NCBI GenBank assembly: GCA_021401465.1
Contig: JADDMT010000111.1
Coordinates: 28,649-92,648 of the forward strand
Direction: 5' to 3'
Length of the DNA: 64,000 bases
From: Teratosphaeria epicoccoides
Taxonomy: Eukaryota > Ascomycota > Dothideomycetes > Mycosphaerellales > Teratosphaeriaceae
In this document: piece after piece, positions 19,937 to 30,756 of the stretch
Position numbering within the stretch: the first letter of the stretch is position 1
How the letters are laid out: the number at the start of each line of letters is the position of its first letter
Notes under the pieces: model-generated
Seen by the model: the letters and a program-made list of their open reading frames with translations, nothing else
Told to the model about the DNA's origin: nothing
The model's database searches: none
Program-made: the position numbers and the translations under genes

Positions 19937-22040
19937 ATGGGTCAAACACTTTCGGAGCCTGTGGTTGACAAGGTAAGCTGTTCCGGTAGCTTGTGGCGGC
20001 GCCGCCGGCGCCGGCGGCAGTGAACTGCCGGTGATGGGTGTGTTTGGAAGAGGTCTGGTGGATCAGGCAAGAGTGCGGGCAAAAACACAACAAACACTGT
20101 CTTAAGAACAGGATGAGTTGGCACGCAGGCTGCTGACCACAAACTCACGCGCAGAAGTCGGACGAAGGGCAAGATGATCGCGTCCTATTTGGCGTCAGTG
20201 CCATGCAAGGCTGGCGTATATCCATGGAGGATGCACACGCCGCGGTGCTCGACCTGCAGGCGCTGGAAGGAGACGAGAGACTGAAGCCGGCAGACAGTGA
20301 CGTGCGAATATCATTCTTCGGTGTATACGACGGGCATGGCGGCGACAAGGTTGCGTTATACACTGGCGAGCATCTGCACAAGATTGTTGCAAAGCAGGAG
20401 TCTTTCAAGAAGAAGGACTTCGAGCAGGCACTTAAGGATGGCTTCTTGGCGATCGACCGTGCGATTTTGAGTGGTACGTGGCCTACTTAGAGACCGTGCC
20501 GTCAATACAGCATCATGGTGCTGACGAATGATCTCGGCAGACCCGAAGTACGAAGAGGAAGTATCTGGATGCACGGCATCCGTCGGTATCATCACAAAAG
20601 ACAAGATCTACGTTGTATGTTTGGACATTGGAAACAAACCGTGAGGCCTCACAAGCGCTGACGGACATAGGGCAACTCTGGCGACTCGAGAAGTGTTCTT
20701 GGCATCAAGGGGCGTGCAAAACCCCTGTCCTTCGACCACAAGCCTCAGAATGAGGGCGAAAAGGCAAGAATATGCGCGGCGGGCGGATTCGTGGACTTTG
20801 GCAGAGTCAATGGCAATTTAGCACTCAGTCGAGCCATCGGCGATTTTGAGTTCAAAAAAAGCGCAGACCTGCCACCTGAACAACAGATCGTCACAGCTTT
20901 TCCCGACGTCACTGTTCATGAGATCACTGAGGACGATGAGTTCCTGGTCATTGCTTGCGATGGTATGATCTTCAATGAACCTTGTGGAGACGCTTGTACT
21001 AACCGTACAATCAGGTATCTGGGATTGTCAATCTTCACAAGCAGTCGTCGAGTTTGTCCGAAGAGGCATTGCGGCCAAACAAGAATTGCATTCGATCTGC
21101 GAAAACATGATGGACAATTGCCTGGCGAGCAATAGCGAGACTGGCGGTGTCGGCTGCGACAACATGACGATGATTATCGTTGCCTTGCTACAAGGCAAGA
21201 CCAAGGCGGAGTGGTACACCACGGTTGCCGACCGAGTGGCGAATGGCGATGGGCCCTGTGCGCCTCCCGAGTATGGCAAGTCTTGATCCTTTTACCTTGC
21301 TCTCTCCTGTGCGCGTGCGAGAGGCACTAAGCTTAGTTTATGGGACATATGTACGAGTGCCGAGCTTGTCTTCGCGCATGGGTGGAGACATTGCGTTGCA
21401 TGTACTAACACCCTCGCAGCGGAGTTCAGAGGGCCCGGCATACATCACCGCTTCGACGACTCTCCTGATGACTACGAAATGGACATGGATCAAAGGTGAG
21501 ACATTTGCCCTTTTCTTAACTCGTCGCGAAAGTGTTCATGGAGGCTCAATGTCGACATCGCACGGGACTAGATGACATGGAGAGGCTTGACGTAGCTGAC
21601 CGCTCTCAAACAGAACTCGCCTGTTAGGTAACCCGAACTCAGGTAGCGGTGGCCGCATCATTCTTCTGGGGGATGGCACTGAGATCCACACAGGACACGA
21701 CGATGACGGCGATGTAGACATGGAGGATCGAGGGGAGGCCGAGGAGCTCGAGGACAAAGATCTTGTTGAGCAAGTTCGGAAAGGCCAGGCAGACGCCACC
21801 GCAAGCAAGGTCGACGCGAACGTTGTGACAAATGGCAAGGATCGAGAAGAGACTCCAGGCCCAGCTTCGACCTCTTTCGACCCGTCAGCGACCGTCAAGG
21901 GCATCAGAGCGGACTCGCCGGAAGACAAGAAGAAGGACGCAGCTGCAGACTCGACGCCTGCTGAACCAAAGATGCATGCTTTGGCGGAGAACGTTGACGA
22001 CAAGACCACAAAGACTGTTGCGAATGATTCGTCAAAGTAG
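19937..22040 (+). CDS. PTC2: PP2C-family protein serine/threonine phosphatase (Ptc2/Ptc3 type), 7 exons
   Basis: A metal-dependent phosphatase of 494 residues. Exons: 19937-19972, 20155-20473, 20541-20614, 20671-20962, 21015-21275, 21420-21495 and 21614-22040. The start MGQTLSEPVVDK has Gly at position 2, as in Ptc2/3. PP2C motifs follow in order: QGWRISMEDAH, FFGVYDGHGG with the metal-binding Asp, GNSGDSRSVLG, SRAIGDFEFK, ACDGIWD and GCDNMTMIIV. The joining of PPEY to AEFRGPG, typical of this subgroup, needs an intron beginning GCAAGT (21276-21419). The C-terminal 150 residues are acidic and disordered. In yeast these enzymes dampen stress MAP kinase and DNA damage checkpoint signalling; that role is inferred. 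Confidence 0.93.
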
Positions 22041-22813
22041 AGCATTTTGTGGTCGGTTCGGGGCTACGTGGTGCAAGCATTGTTTTGTGACAGCAGGTGC
22101 AGATACTCAATACGCGTTTCAAGACGGGACGACAGCAGAACAAGACAATCACATGAATGATACCCTTTTGCGATGTGAATAAGGCGATCTGTATCGACGC
22201 TTCATCTCTCGCTGGGTATTTGACAGCTTCTGCCAGGGCGAAATTTCATGCGTACTGGACAACCACACTACATGTAGACGCAGCTGCAGAATCGCACTGC
22301 CTTCTGTGGGTACATCCTACGTCGCTGAGCCATTCCCATGCAGCGAGAGTAGGAGATACATAAAGTCTCGTGCTCGCATGACGTCCTGCCACCACGATTC
22401 CAACTTCCCATTCGACTGTCGTGCATACATATATGCAAGCTGCCATGGCCTGAGACCTGCTTTTCGACTGTCATCTGGGCACATGCAATCAGGTCGCTTT
22501 ATGCTCTTGCATCATCTCAATGCGCCGAGGCTTTCCAAGTGGTGAGTGTGACGAGGTCCGTAATGCCATTTCAGGTATCTTTACTAGTGTTTACCATTAC
22601 CCTCACGTCATACCATACCTAGATAGGCTGGCGCGCGTCAATCAAGATTCTTAGCATAGGTACCTCTGTCAATGCGCTGGACTTTTGATAGACTTGAGCA
22701 CATCTTGATCCATCAACTCGCGTGAGACCATCCAAGGTAAGGACCTTGGCAAGCACTTACACGTGTGTGCGTTGGAACACAATACCAAGCGCGGACAACA
22801 CGAAGCTGCCGTG
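22041..22813. other. Intergenic, no gene seen
   Basis: Spacer between the PP2C gene and PCT1, both on the plus strand. It should hold the PCT1 promoter. No motif or repeat stands out. Confidence 0.4.
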
Positions 22814-24148
22814 ATGCCTCCAAAACGCAAGAGACCGGGCACGGCGTCCAAGGAATCAGAGCCTTCGATACAACCTCCTGCCCATGATGGCTCTGCCGAA
22901 GGCACCGCAGGCACCGACCACGTAAATGAACAAGAAAGCAAAACCATCGACCCTCCTGCAAAGCGCACTAAAGGCAGCGCGACGGCGACCAAGAGCGACG
23001 AACTTGCTACATCGCCCTCGAAGCCTACATTTGGTCGACCGCGCGCTGCGAGCAAAACAGAGATGCCAGCGGATGGCCTGCCCAATGGTGCCGGCGAGAA
23101 TGGCGAGGCTGGCACTATGCGAATGCCTCCGCCGCCTAAAGCCGGGTCTGTGGACCCAGTAGGCTACAAAACGAATCCGCCTCCTGAGGGACGGCCGGTC
23201 CGGGTGTATGCTGATGGAGTATTCGATATGTTCCATTTGGGTCACATGCGGGTTCTGCAGCAAGCCAAGATGGCGTTTCCAGACACGTATTTGATCGTAG
23301 GTGTGACTGGAGATACCGAAACGCATAAGAGGAAGGGATTGACGGTCATGAGCGGCAAGGAGCGGGCTGAGAGCTTGAGACATTGTCGGTGGGTCGACGA
23401 GGTTATCGAGGACTGCCCCTGGATCATTACTGTTGAATTCCTCGAGAAGCACAAGATTGACTATGTTGCGCACGATGACCTGCCCTATGGCGCAAGTGAG
23501 GGTGACGATATTTACAACCCTATCAAAGAGAAGGGCATGTTCTTGGTCACGCAGCGAACGGAAGGCGTCAGCACAACAGGCATCATCACGAAAATCATTC
23601 GTGATTATGAGCAGTACATCAGACGACAACTTAAGAGAGGGTCGAGCCGGCAGGAACTGAATATCTCGTGGTTGAAGAAGAACGAGCTGGACATCAAACG
23701 GCACGTTGCAGAGCTTCGGGACAACATCAGGCAAAATTGGACCACTACGGGCCAGGAAGTCTCCAAAGAACTCCAGAAATTCTGGCAAAGTGCCAGCAGC
23801 CGACCATCATCTCCGGCTCCTTCACGCTCTGGGTCACTCCGGCAAGCAAATGGCGCAAAGTCTCCGTCGGGCAGAGACGGCACTCCTGGCAGAGAGGGCA
23901 AGAAGAACTTGAACGATTTCGCGGCTGGGTACGCCATGGGCCTCATTGGTGGAGTCAAAGGGTGGATGGAGGGAAGCAAGAGGCGAAACCTTTCCGAGGC
24001 TAGCAGGCCACCTAGTCCAGGCAACAGTGATGGCGAGAAGAATGCAGCAGAAGAGAAACCTAAGAGTAGGAGAGGGAGGCAATTGAAGCCGCATGATGCA
24101 GCGCAGGACAGGCCTAGTGAGCAATTGAAGGAGGAAATGGAACACTGA
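22814..24148 (+). CDS. PCT1: Choline-phosphate cytidylyltransferase
   Basis: A 444-residue single-exon enzyme that makes CDP-choline from CTP and phosphocholine, the rate-limiting step of the Kennedy pathway to phosphatidylcholine. The catalytic domain has VRVYADGVFDMFHLGHMRVL with the HxGH motif, then VTGDTETHKRKGLTVMS, and RTEGVSTTGIITKIIRDY matching the RTxGxSTT signature. C-terminal to it, an amphipathic helix (NELDIKRHVAELRDNIRQ) is the expected membrane-sensing region. The N-terminus is basic (MPPKRKRPG), a possible nuclear signal; the C-terminus is serine-rich, as in regulated homologues. The frame opens upstream without an ATG, so 22814 is the start. Confidence 0.95.
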   Translation: MPPKRKRPGTASKESEPSIQPPAHDGSAEGTAGTDHVNEQESKTIDPPAKRTKGSATATKSDELATSPSKPTFGRPRAASKTEMPADGLPNGAGENGEAGTMRMPPPPKAGSVDPVGYKTNPPPEGRPVRVYADGVFDMFHLGHMRVLQQAKMAFPDTYLIVGVTGDTETHKRKGLTVMSGKERAESLRHCRWVDEVIEDCPWIITVEFLEKHKIDYVAHDDLPYGASEGDDIYNPIKEKGMFLVTQRTEGVSTTGIITKIIRDYEQYIRRQLKRGSSRQELNISWLKKNELDIKRHVAELRDNIRQNWTTTGQEVSKELQKFWQSASSRPSSPAPSRSGSLRQANGAKSPSGRDGTPGREGKKNLNDFAAGYAMGLIGGVKGWMEGSKRRNLSEASRPPSPGNSDGEKNAAEEKPKSRRGRQLKPHDAAQDRPSEQLKEEMEH

Positions 24149-26632
24149 ACGCTGAGTCCGGATTGCTCCTTGGATCGCACGTCCAGACCTGGTAAATTAT
24201 CTTTGGGTGGGCGCGTTGCAATTGCTGGAGCCTTGAACAGGCGTGGGGGGTTGCTGTGACGATGGGGTCAGATCAAGCAGGTACTTATGCACCTTGCTTT
24301 TCATGCTGTACTGGCAGATTGGCGAGGCGTTTGAGGATATGCGCTTTGCGCTAATAGAGAAATCGATTTGTAAGGCTTAATACCATGTGCACCATGGTGA
24401 TCCGACCTCGCTCGATTTAGAGCCGGGGTTGAGTAATGCTTATCATATTTCGTTGTTCGATTGAGATCAGCGCTGATGCCTATTGGTGATACATGCTCAG
24501 AGGTCAGCTCCGCCAACTGTAGGCTGTCTGGATCTTGACAGCTCGATCTGGGAGCATGCTTGGCTTCTGGAGCCGCCTCCGGCAAAATGGAATCAAGACG
24601 TGTATACCCTGTATTGGAGCACCACGTCTACGTCGATACGTGCAAGGTGCATTGCGTTGCATGATCTTGATATGTCAAGACAGTGATGAATTCGAGATAA
24701 TGACCAGCTTTAGCACAAGTCCACACCGTGGTGCTTACTGATGATGCCGTGGACTGCTCGAAATGTTTAGTCAAACATCAAGTATCCGCTGTCTGTCGAG
24801 TGCTGCATGCTTGTTTGATTGCAACATCACTTGAATTGACGCTTAGCATTCCCTGCACTTGTCGATGAGACTGAATGCACCGCCTCTGCTGCCAAGTGGT
24901 TCGACTCGTTCGAGGCTGCATGCAGACTCGCCGGCGTCCGAAGTGCTGATCTGGGGGATGCACTTACGCAAGTGTGAGGCGGATCATGCCCTGTGGCTCT
25001 GCTTGTATCGCAACGATGCGTTGTGTCGACCGAATAATGTTGCGGCCTAATAAATAAATCATGTGGTAATGTCGAAGAACGAGGATCTCCCGGGTGCTGA
25101 CAACGCAAAGCCTCACTCTGCGGAAGGCTCATTTCAAGTTTGCATGGAAGCTTGCGGCAGCTTGTAACGGCGAGATCCATGTCTTGAGACCACGCGGCGA
25201 CCTGCAGATGAATCCCAGCTGGCGCCGAGGTGTGAGTTTTGGACTCGGTCTAACAGCAAAAAGCATCAAGCATCAAGCCGCAAAACATGAGCGTTACCTT
25301 CATGCAAAGCAATGCAATAGATGGAAGGCTGAGTGTTACTAGGAACAAGGGAAGCGCCATGAGGCCGGACGGACGTGGTCCGAGGTTCTCGCGCCTAGCG
25401 TGAATTAGGCCGCCTTGCGGCTGCACCTCTTTACATTCTACCTGATTGCCACATCCACGAAACCGCCTTGCTGAAGCGTACGCGCATGCCATCGATGCAG
25501 TCTGCAAGTCTGAAATTTTCCTTGACGGGAGGTCCCTGACTGCGACGTGCCAAGCCATGACGGCCGCGCCTATCGCTGTTCTCTCGCACGTTTTCTGGAA
25601 CACACCTGGAAGCGCATGCAGGCTTCAGGAGTCGTACCGCACCAGCGAGGGGACCAAGCTCACGACGGCACCACGATGTCGCTGGTTGTCTTGCGGACGG
25701 ATACAGAATAGTGGCCCCTTTACTCTAAAATAACCTAGCAACCACCGGGATCGCGAGATGCCTGCAGGGACGTCATCATTTGCCTGCTGCAGTAGAGAAG
25801 AACGAGCTTACCTACCACTGCATGAGCCCTTGCCTCACTCACTACCCTTCTGCGCCTCTACAACTGGGCAAAACCGCGGACGTCGCGGAAGTCTCATCTC
25901 CTCCCACCATCACTATAACGATCTTTCTTTTCTTTTCTGACCCTGTACTTGCCCTTGTTTACTTCGGAACCATCTACATTGCTACCCTAGATAATAGCTA
26001 ATTGAGACCGGGCTGCACGACCGCAATCGCTGCAGAACCTTTCTTTCGCACTTTCCTTTGTGAGCAAGGTGTTCAGCATTCCTGACGACGCCTGCCGGAT
26101 GCAAGGCTTCTTTGCAAATCATCCGTCTTTGACCATACCGAAAACAACAACAGCCGGAGGGAGGGTCGCTCAAAGCTCAGGAACTCCTCTTCAGACAAGT
26201 TTCTAGGCCCATTGCAACGCTTTAGCGAGTCGAACAACCAGTGGTGCATTCGCCTTCAAAGAGGTGAGTACATGGCTGGTCGCACCATCGTCCCTCGGCA
26301 ATTCGCTTGGAGTTCCACAGGACGCCGTGATTGCTGTTGCGAGCCGGGGACTTCTCTAGCTACGACATGCTTACCACGCTTGCTGTCGCGGGTAGATACA
26401 CTGTGCGAGATGGGGCTGACGAGAGAATGTGTTGCAGTGATCCTCGTGATTCCCAGCAACTTCCAGGTAGAGACGACGCGGGATCGCAGAGTCAGGTGGT
26501 TCAGTGCACGCAATTGTCTGAGACAGCAGACAACAAGCGGCATGAACGGCTCCTGATCCTCATGTGTCCATGGGCAGATTATACACTGCCTTTTAACACA
26601 GATTGGTTACGCTCGAAGAAAAGCCGCAGAAC
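24149..26632. other. 2.5 kb region without a recognisable gene
   Basis: No frame carries a family signature. From about 25,750 on the sequence is pyrimidine-rich and is probably the promoter and a long leader of the Tcp11-family gene. A GTGAGT at 26266 could be the donor of a leader intron. I see no repeats. Confidence 0.4.
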
Positions 26633-28783
26633 ATGCACCAACCCGGCCAGGAGCGGAGGGAGTCGGTATCTATGCCCTGTTCACCAGCGGCAACTCGTGA
26701 ACGCGCGGGCTCGCGTCACCACGGTGAACAACAAAGTCCGACTGCGGCCAGGCAGAATGGCATACAGACGCAGCCACAGCCCGTGATATGCGGCGTCGGG
26801 TCACAAGAGCAGGTCATGGCATCTTGGGCCAGCACCACTCCAACAGAAGCGACAATGCGAACACCAACCCCACCACAGCGGCATCAACCTTGGATACAGA
26901 CCGACAGCATGATCAAAGACGACGTATTCAGCTACATTCTCACCCACTACGACAAATACTACGAGAAGAACATCGGCCAGCACTGTGAGACTGGCACCGA
27001 GTTTAACCCGTGGGCTTATAGCGGCACAGACAACGAACCCGCTGCTTGTGCATTCGAAAAGGCGAACAAACATCCGCCAATCACCCCGGAGACTCTGGTC
27101 GAACTGGACATGTCACGTATTATCAATAACCCGAAGCTACGACACGATATCAACTTTGACCGCGACCTCCATTTCAGAGCGAATACCGAAGGACCACGAG
27201 GGGAGGAGAAGAAGATCTCGGCGGAGAGGTATTGGAAGGCTTTGGAAGCGGAGTTCTTCATGTATTGCTTCGCAGGTATGCACAGGCATCAGGGTCCGCC
27301 AAACGTGGAAGATGGGCCAGACTACTGGCAGCGCGTCTTGAAGGTCAGCCAGAAGCGCTTGCCGAAGTTGTTGAGAGTAGCGAGGGACATTCTCAAGACC
27401 TTGGTCCCGGACTACGAGCAACGAACTATAACAACGCGTCTTGATGCGAGTTTCATCATGCAGGAGATTACCAAAGGAGTATGCGATCTCGTCGATCTCA
27501 GCAACTGGCTGGCGAAAGTGTTGAAGAAACATTGCGCTCCAATGCGCGATGCCCTGGTCGATTCCATGCAAGCCAACATGCAGGAAGGTGCCGTCAACAA
27601 CAATTGTGCGCAGCTTGTCAAGGGTTTGAAAAAGCTTCTATTGGCTCTCGAGGGCATGAAGATAGATGTGGCCAACCACCAGATCAGGCACATGCGTCTG
27701 ATCCTAGTTGACGACACTGTCAATTTCCAAATCCGATATAACGCTCATCGCATTGCTATTGGCAAGGTTGACGCGAGCAGAGCGCGACAGTGGTTGGATG
27801 ACGAGATCGAAGGTCTCATGCTGTGTAACGGAAAGGCAAACCCGTCACCGCTTGAAGCTATGAGTTCGGGCATGATGAGAGAGCTGCTGTTCAATGACTC
27901 GCAAACTGGACCGCCAACATTTTACCTCGACTTTGAGCGACTGCAGTCTCTCAAAGCTGAGCTCCATCGTCGCGTTTCTTACCAACTCTGCAATGACATC
28001 ATGCGAGAGTGTTGCTCACCCAACATCCAGTCCAGCCTGTTGGTGCAAAAGCAGACGGAGCTGTCCTTGACGATCTATGCAATTCTTAAGGAGACCGAAG
28101 CTCATAGCTTCATTCTAGCCCTGCCGAACATAGCCGTGGCCATACTACAATGCATCTTGGAGCTGGAGGGTCGATACCCACCTTGGGACGGCACCATGTT
28201 ACCAATAATCGAGATGAAGCTCGCCGATGCTCTCGATCCCGCATCTCAGGCCTTCGACAAGCTTGCTAGAGACACTTGTGAAAGATTGTTTGAGAAGGTC
28301 TATGCGAGTGTCGAAAAGCATCGTCATCTCAACACCGTGCAACTACAGGACATCTTCGTGCCGCAATCGACGCCTCCGCCTTCGCTACTGATTGGTTGTA
28401 TCGGAGCTATGTGCGCACCGCCGCCCCAGCAGGTGCACTGGGACCCTGAAGAGGAGTTTGTGAGGAAAATTACACATGTGCTTTGCTTGCATTGGCAGGT
28501 CTGGGCTGACCTTGTGTACCTCGCTGATGACTACTGCACCACCCCGAGCTCTCCTGCATCCGGGCCAGCCTCGCTCAGCGCCAGTGCTTCCCGGACCATG
28601 CCAGTGGCGCAAGCAGTGTATGCGCCCGGTAAAAAATGGCTGCCTGTAGGTGTTACGGTTACCGAAGTGCCCAGCCAAGCGGCCTCGCCGCCTCTCATCC
28701 CTATTCCAGTCCAGCAGCGAGAGGACGCTGATGAATTGGACGGACCTACGGAGTTGGGAGAGCTGGAGCCGCAGCAAGACTAA
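26633..28783 (+). CDS. Tcp11/Sok1 family protein
   Basis: About 716 residues, single exon from the ATG at 26633. The first 90 residues are low in complexity and rich in Gln, Pro and Ser. The helical body matches the T-complex protein 11 family: the start EAEFFMYCFAGMHRHQG, then LLRVARDILKTLVPDY, the helix ITKGVCDLVDLSNWLAKVL, KHCAPMRDALVDSM and HQIRHMRLILVDDTVNFQ. In yeast the related Sok1 suppresses loss of protein kinase A; the molecular function is unknown. The C-terminus is proline-rich. The precise start is uncertain because the frame continues upstream without an ATG and a leader exon is possible. Confidence 0.75.
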   Translation: MHQPGQERRESVSMPCSPAATRERAGSRHHGEQQSPTAARQNGIQTQPQPVICGVGSQEQVMASWASTTPTEATMRTPTPPQRHQPWIQTDSMIKDDVFSYILTHYDKYYEKNIGQHCETGTEFNPWAYSGTDNEPAACAFEKANKHPPITPETLVELDMSRIINNPKLRHDINFDRDLHFRANTEGPRGEEKKISAERYWKALEAEFFMYCFAGMHRHQGPPNVEDGPDYWQRVLKVSQKRLPKLLRVARDILKTLVPDYEQRTITTRLDASFIMQEITKGVCDLVDLSNWLAKVLKKHCAPMRDALVDSMQANMQEGAVNNNCAQLVKGLKKLLLALEGMKIDVANHQIRHMRLILVDDTVNFQIRYNAHRIAIGKVDASRARQWLDDEIEGLMLCNGKANPSPLEAMSSGMMRELLFNDSQTGPPTFYLDFERLQSLKAELHRRVSYQLCNDIMRECCSPNIQSSLLVQKQTELSLTIYAILKETEAHSFILALPNIAVAILQCILELEGRYPPWDGTMLPIIEMKLADALDPASQAFDKLARDTCERLFEKVYASVEKHRHLNTVQLQDIFVPQSTPPPSLLIGCIGAMCAPPPQQVHWDPEEEFVRKITHVLCLHWQVWADLVYLADDYCTTPSSPASGPASLSASASRTMPVAQAVYAPGKKWLPVGVTVTEVPSQAASPPLIPIPVQQREDADELDGPTELGELEPQQD

Positions 28784-29394
28784 GCTTTTTACTGGAACGC
28801 GAACCTCGACATTTGCATTACTTGAAATCCAATCTTGACGGCTAAAGTCAAGAGCTTGGATGGCGGAGCAATGGCTTGCCGAGATGTTGCCTATTGTACA
28901 TACATTCCTCATTATAAGTCAGCGAGATATCCAGGAGACAGATTGATTGCGTGATTAGCATGGCGTTGGAGGATAGTCTGCACCCTGACAATGGGTTTCA
29001 CTTGGGTGTTTGCGGAGCTCATTCAATGGTTTTGGGTTCGGCCTCAGTGTTTGTGATGGTGGCGGGCGTATTGGTATTGGGAGGAATAATTGGCTAAGCT
29101 TGCAGAAAGATACCCACAAGCACATACTGTCGTGCTTGAGTCGAGCTGGAGGCCTTGGCGGGTTCATTGGGAGTAGTGTTAGGAGATTGAATGATGAATG
29201 CAATATGCTTGTAAGCAAGTAACAGCCGTGCCAGAGTGCATGACGAGACTGCCAATCAGAATGAGATGCGGATCTGCTTACCGGATTGACGTCAATCTCG
29301 AGATTCGAGACTTTGAATTATACCTACCATCTTGATATCCTCTCTCGTCCGCTCGCAAACATATTCAGTCACCGTTATAAGAGGCTCGCGAAAC
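28784..29394. other. Intergenic, no gene seen
   Basis: Spacer between the Tcp11-family gene and CIA1, both on the plus strand. No coding motif or repeat is visible. Confidence 0.4.
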
Positions 29395-30756
29395 ATGGTA
29401 AAGCCGTTACCGAAGAGGATTTCGCACCTTGCAACATGCCAGCCTACCTCGAACTCTCGCACCTGGCTTTCCAATCCGCATCCTCACCTTCCCATCGTAG
29501 CAACGGCGTGCTCCGACAAAACTGTTCGCATATATTCCCTGCAAAACTTTCAACAGCAAAGCACCATATCAGGCGGACACAAGAGAAGCATCCGCTCCGT
29601 GGCCTGGAAACCGAATAGCAAAGGCGAGAGCGTGCTTGCGACGGGCAGTTTCGACGCGAGTGCCGGTATCTGGCGGCGCTGGGAGGAGGACGTGGGGCAT
29701 TTGCAGCAGAGAGAACGCGATTTTACCGGTGGGTTGAGTGGTGGTGTGGATAGCCAGGAGGAAGAAGAGGATGACGAGTGGAGATTTGCTGTCATTCTCG
29801 ATGGGCATGACTCTGAGATCAAGAGTCTGGCTTTTGCTCCAACGGCGCCTTTACTAGCGACGTGTAGCAGAGATAAGAGCGTGTGGATATGGGAAGAGCT
29901 TGAGGATGACAATTTCGAGACGGTTGCTGTGTTGCAGGAACATGATGGCGATGTCAAGTGCGTGGCCTGGCACCCTACAGAGGAATGTCTTGCGAGTGGA
30001 AGCTATGATGATACGATCCGGATTTGGAGAGAGGATGTAGACGATTGGGCATGCTGTGCGCATCTGACTGGGCATGATGGGACTGTGTGGTGGGTTGAGT
30101 TTGAGGATCCGAACAACATATATGCACTTGGAGCGCGACAAGCTTTGAACAAGGCGCAGGAGGCATATGTGCAAACGAGGCTAGCAGTGGGACCGAGGCT
30201 GATGAGTTGCTCGGATGACTTGTCAATACGGGTGTGGAGGAAGGTGCCAAAGGACACGAAGGGAAGTGACGGTGGAAAGAAAATTGCAAGCATCTGGAAG
30301 AACCGCGACTTCGAGGAGGAGTGGGTCCAAGAGGCGAGTCTGCCGCAAGCGCATGAGAGACCTGTGTATGCGGTGAGCTGGTCAAACAAGACGGGCAGGG
30401 TGGTAAGCAGTGGAAGTGATGGGAAAATTGTGGTATATGAGGAGCGGTGGAAGACTCAGCGAAGTGACGAGGACAAAAAGGCGATTGGTGACGTGGAGAT
30501 GAGCAATGGGACGCCTGCGCCTGACGTCGAGGAGTTGAACGCGGATGCTGTAATCAATGGAGTTCGTGCGGGTGCACAACCAAGCAGCTTGACTGAGTGG
30601 ACGGTCGTGGCAGAAATCGAGAACGCACATGATGTGTTCGAGGCCAATCACGTGGTCTGGGCACCGAGGGCTGACAAAGGGAAAAGGTCTGAGGATGAGG
30701 AGGTGATCATTAGCACTGGAGATGATGGCGAGGTCAAGGTGTGGACTCTGGACTGA
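29395..30756 (+). CDS. CIA1: Cytosolic iron-sulfur protein assembly protein Cia1 (WD40)
   Basis: A 453-residue seven-bladed WD40 protein. Cia1 is part of the CIA targeting complex that passes Fe-S clusters to cytosolic and nuclear proteins. The blades are visible as DKTVRIYSL, GGHKRSIRSVAWKPN, DGHDSEIKSLAFAPT with CSRDKSVWIWEE, QEHDGDVKCVAWHPT with SYDDTIRIWRE, TGHDGTVWWVEF with CSDDLSIRVWRK, HERPVYAVSWSN, and the last one ending GDDGEVKVWTLD. Fungal homologues have long acidic insertions between blades, as here after blade two and before the last. The ATG at 29395 (MVKPLPKRISHLA) precedes the first blade directly. There is no intron. Confidence 0.92.
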   Translation: MVKPLPKRISHLATCQPTSNSRTWLSNPHPHLPIVATACSDKTVRIYSLQNFQQQSTISGGHKRSIRSVAWKPNSKGESVLATGSFDASAGIWRRWEEDVGHLQQRERDFTGGLSGGVDSQEEEEDDEWRFAVILDGHDSEIKSLAFAPTAPLLATCSRDKSVWIWEELEDDNFETVAVLQEHDGDVKCVAWHPTEECLASGSYDDTIRIWREDVDDWACCAHLTGHDGTVWWVEFEDPNNIYALGARQALNKAQEAYVQTRLAVGPRLMSCSDDLSIRVWRKVPKDTKGSDGGKKIASIWKNRDFEEEWVQEASLPQAHERPVYAVSWSNKTGRVVSSGSDGKIVVYEERWKTQRSDEDKKAIGDVEMSNGTPAPDVEELNADAVINGVRAGAQPSSLTEWTVVAEIENAHDVFEANHVVWAPRADKGKRSEDEEVIISTGDDGEVKVWTLD

